From: Bryobacterales bacterium | Lineage (GTDB): Bacteria; Acidobacteriota; Terriglobia; Bryobacterales; Bryobacteraceae | Length of the DNA: 6,299 nucleotides | Reading direction: 5' to 3' | Assembly: GCA_016880505.1 (NCBI GenBank) | Contig: JAEHDI010000718.1 | Span: forward strand, 1 to 6,299 | Shown here: piece after piece, positions 5,322 to 6,299 of the stretch | How positions within the stretch are numbered: the first letter of the stretch is position 1 | Layout of the letters: each line of letters begins with the position of its first letter | The notes under the pieces: generated by a model | The model's database searches: none | Told to the model about the DNA's origin: nothing | Seen by the model: only the letters and a program-made list of their open reading frames with translations | Translations under genes and position numbers: made by a program

Positions 5322-6209
5322 CTAAGGCGGCTTCTCCGGCCAGGAGTGGCGCGGGTACTTGCGGCTGAGTTCACGGCGCACCTGTGGGTAAAGCCGCTCC
5401 CAGAAACCTGCCAGGTCGGTCGTCATCTGCACGGGCCGGTGGTTCGGGGCGAGCAGATGAACCACTAGCGGCACCTTGCCCCCAGCTACCCGCGGCGTCT
5501 CGCGCAGCCCGAAGAAATCCTGGAGCCGCGAAGCGATCCACGGCGGCCGCCCACGGGCGTAGCGGACCGGGACCTGTCTTCCGCCCGGCAGCCGGATCCG
5601 TTCCGGCGCAGCCTCCCGCAGCAATCGCCGGGCATCCGGCGGCAGCCGGCGTTCGAGTGCGCGCAGCAGACCGCCGTGCGCAACCTGCTCGAGTTCGGTG
5701 AAACTGCGCAGGCCGTCGCAGAGCGATTCGAACGCCGCTTTCACGTCCTCATCACCGAGAGCCGGAATCCCCGTATGCTCGGAGGCAAAGGCAACTCGAG
5801 CCAGGAAAGCGTCGACCTCCTCCGCATCGGCGAACCGCCCCACACCCGCCTCCAGCGCCTTCCCGGCGAGGAGTTCTGCCGCCGTGGCCGGCTCCGGCTG
5901 CGCATTGCGCCTCTCCTCGATCACCAGGCTGCCGAAGACCAGCGCGCTGACGGCGTCAACCCGTTCTGCGTTTCTGTTCCATTCCACGGCATTGCGCTCG
6001 GAGACCTCGCCTGGAAACAGGTCGAGCAGCCACTCCGGTTCGATTGCGCTCGCCAGGCGCACGAGTGGGAGCCCGCGCTCGCGCCGCTCCTCGATGTCCA
6101 CCGCCACCATCCAGTCAGACCCACGCACCACGCTCGACGGCGAGAGCACCGCCGAGCCTCCCGCCGCCAGCAGCAGTTCGTCGCCTTGACGCCGCCGCGC
6201 ACATCTATG
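5322..6209 (-). pseudogene. hrpB: Truncated ATP-dependent helicase HrpB, C-terminal part only
   Basis: About 295 codons matching the C-terminal third of HrpB, a DEAH-box RNA helicase-like protein normally of about 800-840 residues. Recognisable pieces in order are ARRRQGDELLLAAGG (HrpB: ARRR..G.YLLANG), SSVVRGSDWMVAVDIEERRE, LVRLASAIEPEWL, and the HrpB C-terminal domain. That domain includes LPPDARRLLREAAPERIRLPGG, VPVRYARGRPPWIASRLQDFFGL, TPRVAGGKVPLVVHLLAPN, RPVQMTTDLAGFW and the terminal RRELSRKYPRHSWPEKPP. The Walker A, DEAH and helicase C motifs are absent. Homology stops near 6203-6209, where the sequence turns AT-rich, and the frame hits TAG at 6227-6225. No start codon with an SD exists upstream; the nearest in-frame GTG (6149-6147) lies inside conserved sequence and is not a credible start. 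Either the gene was cut by an insertion or deletion, or the contig end is chimeric and the true gene is intact. HrpB itself has no well-established cellular role. Confidence 0.85.
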
Positions 6210-6299
6210 AACAAGTGACAGACGCTATTGTTTTTATACATTTAGAATTTATCTTGTCAGAACCGTTTTAATAATTTTTGTTTGGAGTCTTGATTTAAA
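6210..6299. other. AT-rich terminal segment of different base composition
   Basis: G+C is 20 of 79 bases in 6221-6299, against 46 of 60 in 6141-6200. No complete gene is seen. On the plus strand one frame stays open through the junction and ends in tandem TAA stops at 6269-6274, with a peptide reading HIYEQVTDAIVFIHLEF and then ILSEPF. It could be the tail of an AT-rich gene but is too short to identify. No terminal inverted repeat or target-site duplication can be tested, because the other boundary lies outside the window. Confidence 0.6.

Noticed and set aside
4499..5374. Minus-strand open frame of 291 codons over the cyclophilin gene
   Set aside because: It is antisense to a clear cyclophilin with conserved motifs. 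The minus translation is Arg/His-rich and matches nothing.
5676..6218. Plus-strand open frames of 163 and 180 codons
   Set aside because: They are antisense to conserved HrpB sequence. Their low-complexity Ser/Arg/Pro composition is typical of GC-rich shadow frames.
1..6299. CRISPR array, tRNA, rRNA or complete insertion sequence
   Set aside because: No regularly spaced repeats, cloverleaf-like segments, rRNA-like stretches or transposase motifs were seen on either strand.

Overview
The window is GC-rich, densely packed bacterial DNA from a Gram-negative organism: it encodes an outer-membrane beta-barrel, a probable lipoprotein and several signal peptides. High GC, frequent GTG starts and the mix of families (YaiO-like barrel, bactofilin-like solenoid, lipoprotein cyclophilin, HrpB) would suit Acidobacteriota (Solibacter/Bryobacter-like). 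That placement is an impression from family resemblance, not a computed result. The last ~90 bases are AT-rich and do not match the rest.

Left two-thirds, minus strand (read right to left, 4424 to 1): five tightly packed genes that look like one operon. In order they are a polytopic membrane protein of unknown family (4424-3615), a processive-type family 2 glycosyltransferase (3618-2254), a membrane-anchored bactofilin-like beta-solenoid protein (2257-1079), a YaiO-like outer-membrane beta-barrel (1067-252), and the N-terminal part of a secreted protein running off the left edge (233 to 1). The first two junctions are 4-nt start/stop overlaps (ATGA, GTGA) and the last two are gaps of 11 and 18 nt. 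The set fits a synthase-dependent exopolysaccharide machine: the glycosyltransferase would make and move the chain across the inner membrane, the barrel would serve the outer membrane, the solenoid could be a scaffold, and the secreted protein could modify or bind polymer. No TPR secretin (PgaA/BcsC type), c-di-GMP PilZ domain or recognised polymer hydrolase is visible in the window.

Middle: a 161-bp divergent intergenic region (4425-4585) with a perfect 12-bp palindrome and a GATAAT element very close to the plus-strand start. Plus strand 4586-5233 encodes a cyclophilin-type peptidyl-prolyl isomerase with a lipoprotein-like N-terminus.

Right: after an 88-bp convergent gap lies the C-terminal third of an HrpB-type helicase gene on the minus strand (6209-5322). 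Its DEAH helicase core is absent, because the reading frame runs into AT-rich sequence and a stop within a few codons. The switch from ~77% GC (6141-6200, 46 of 60 bases) to ~25% GC (6221-6299, 20 of 79 bases) marks either a real insertion/deletion junction or a chimeric contig end.
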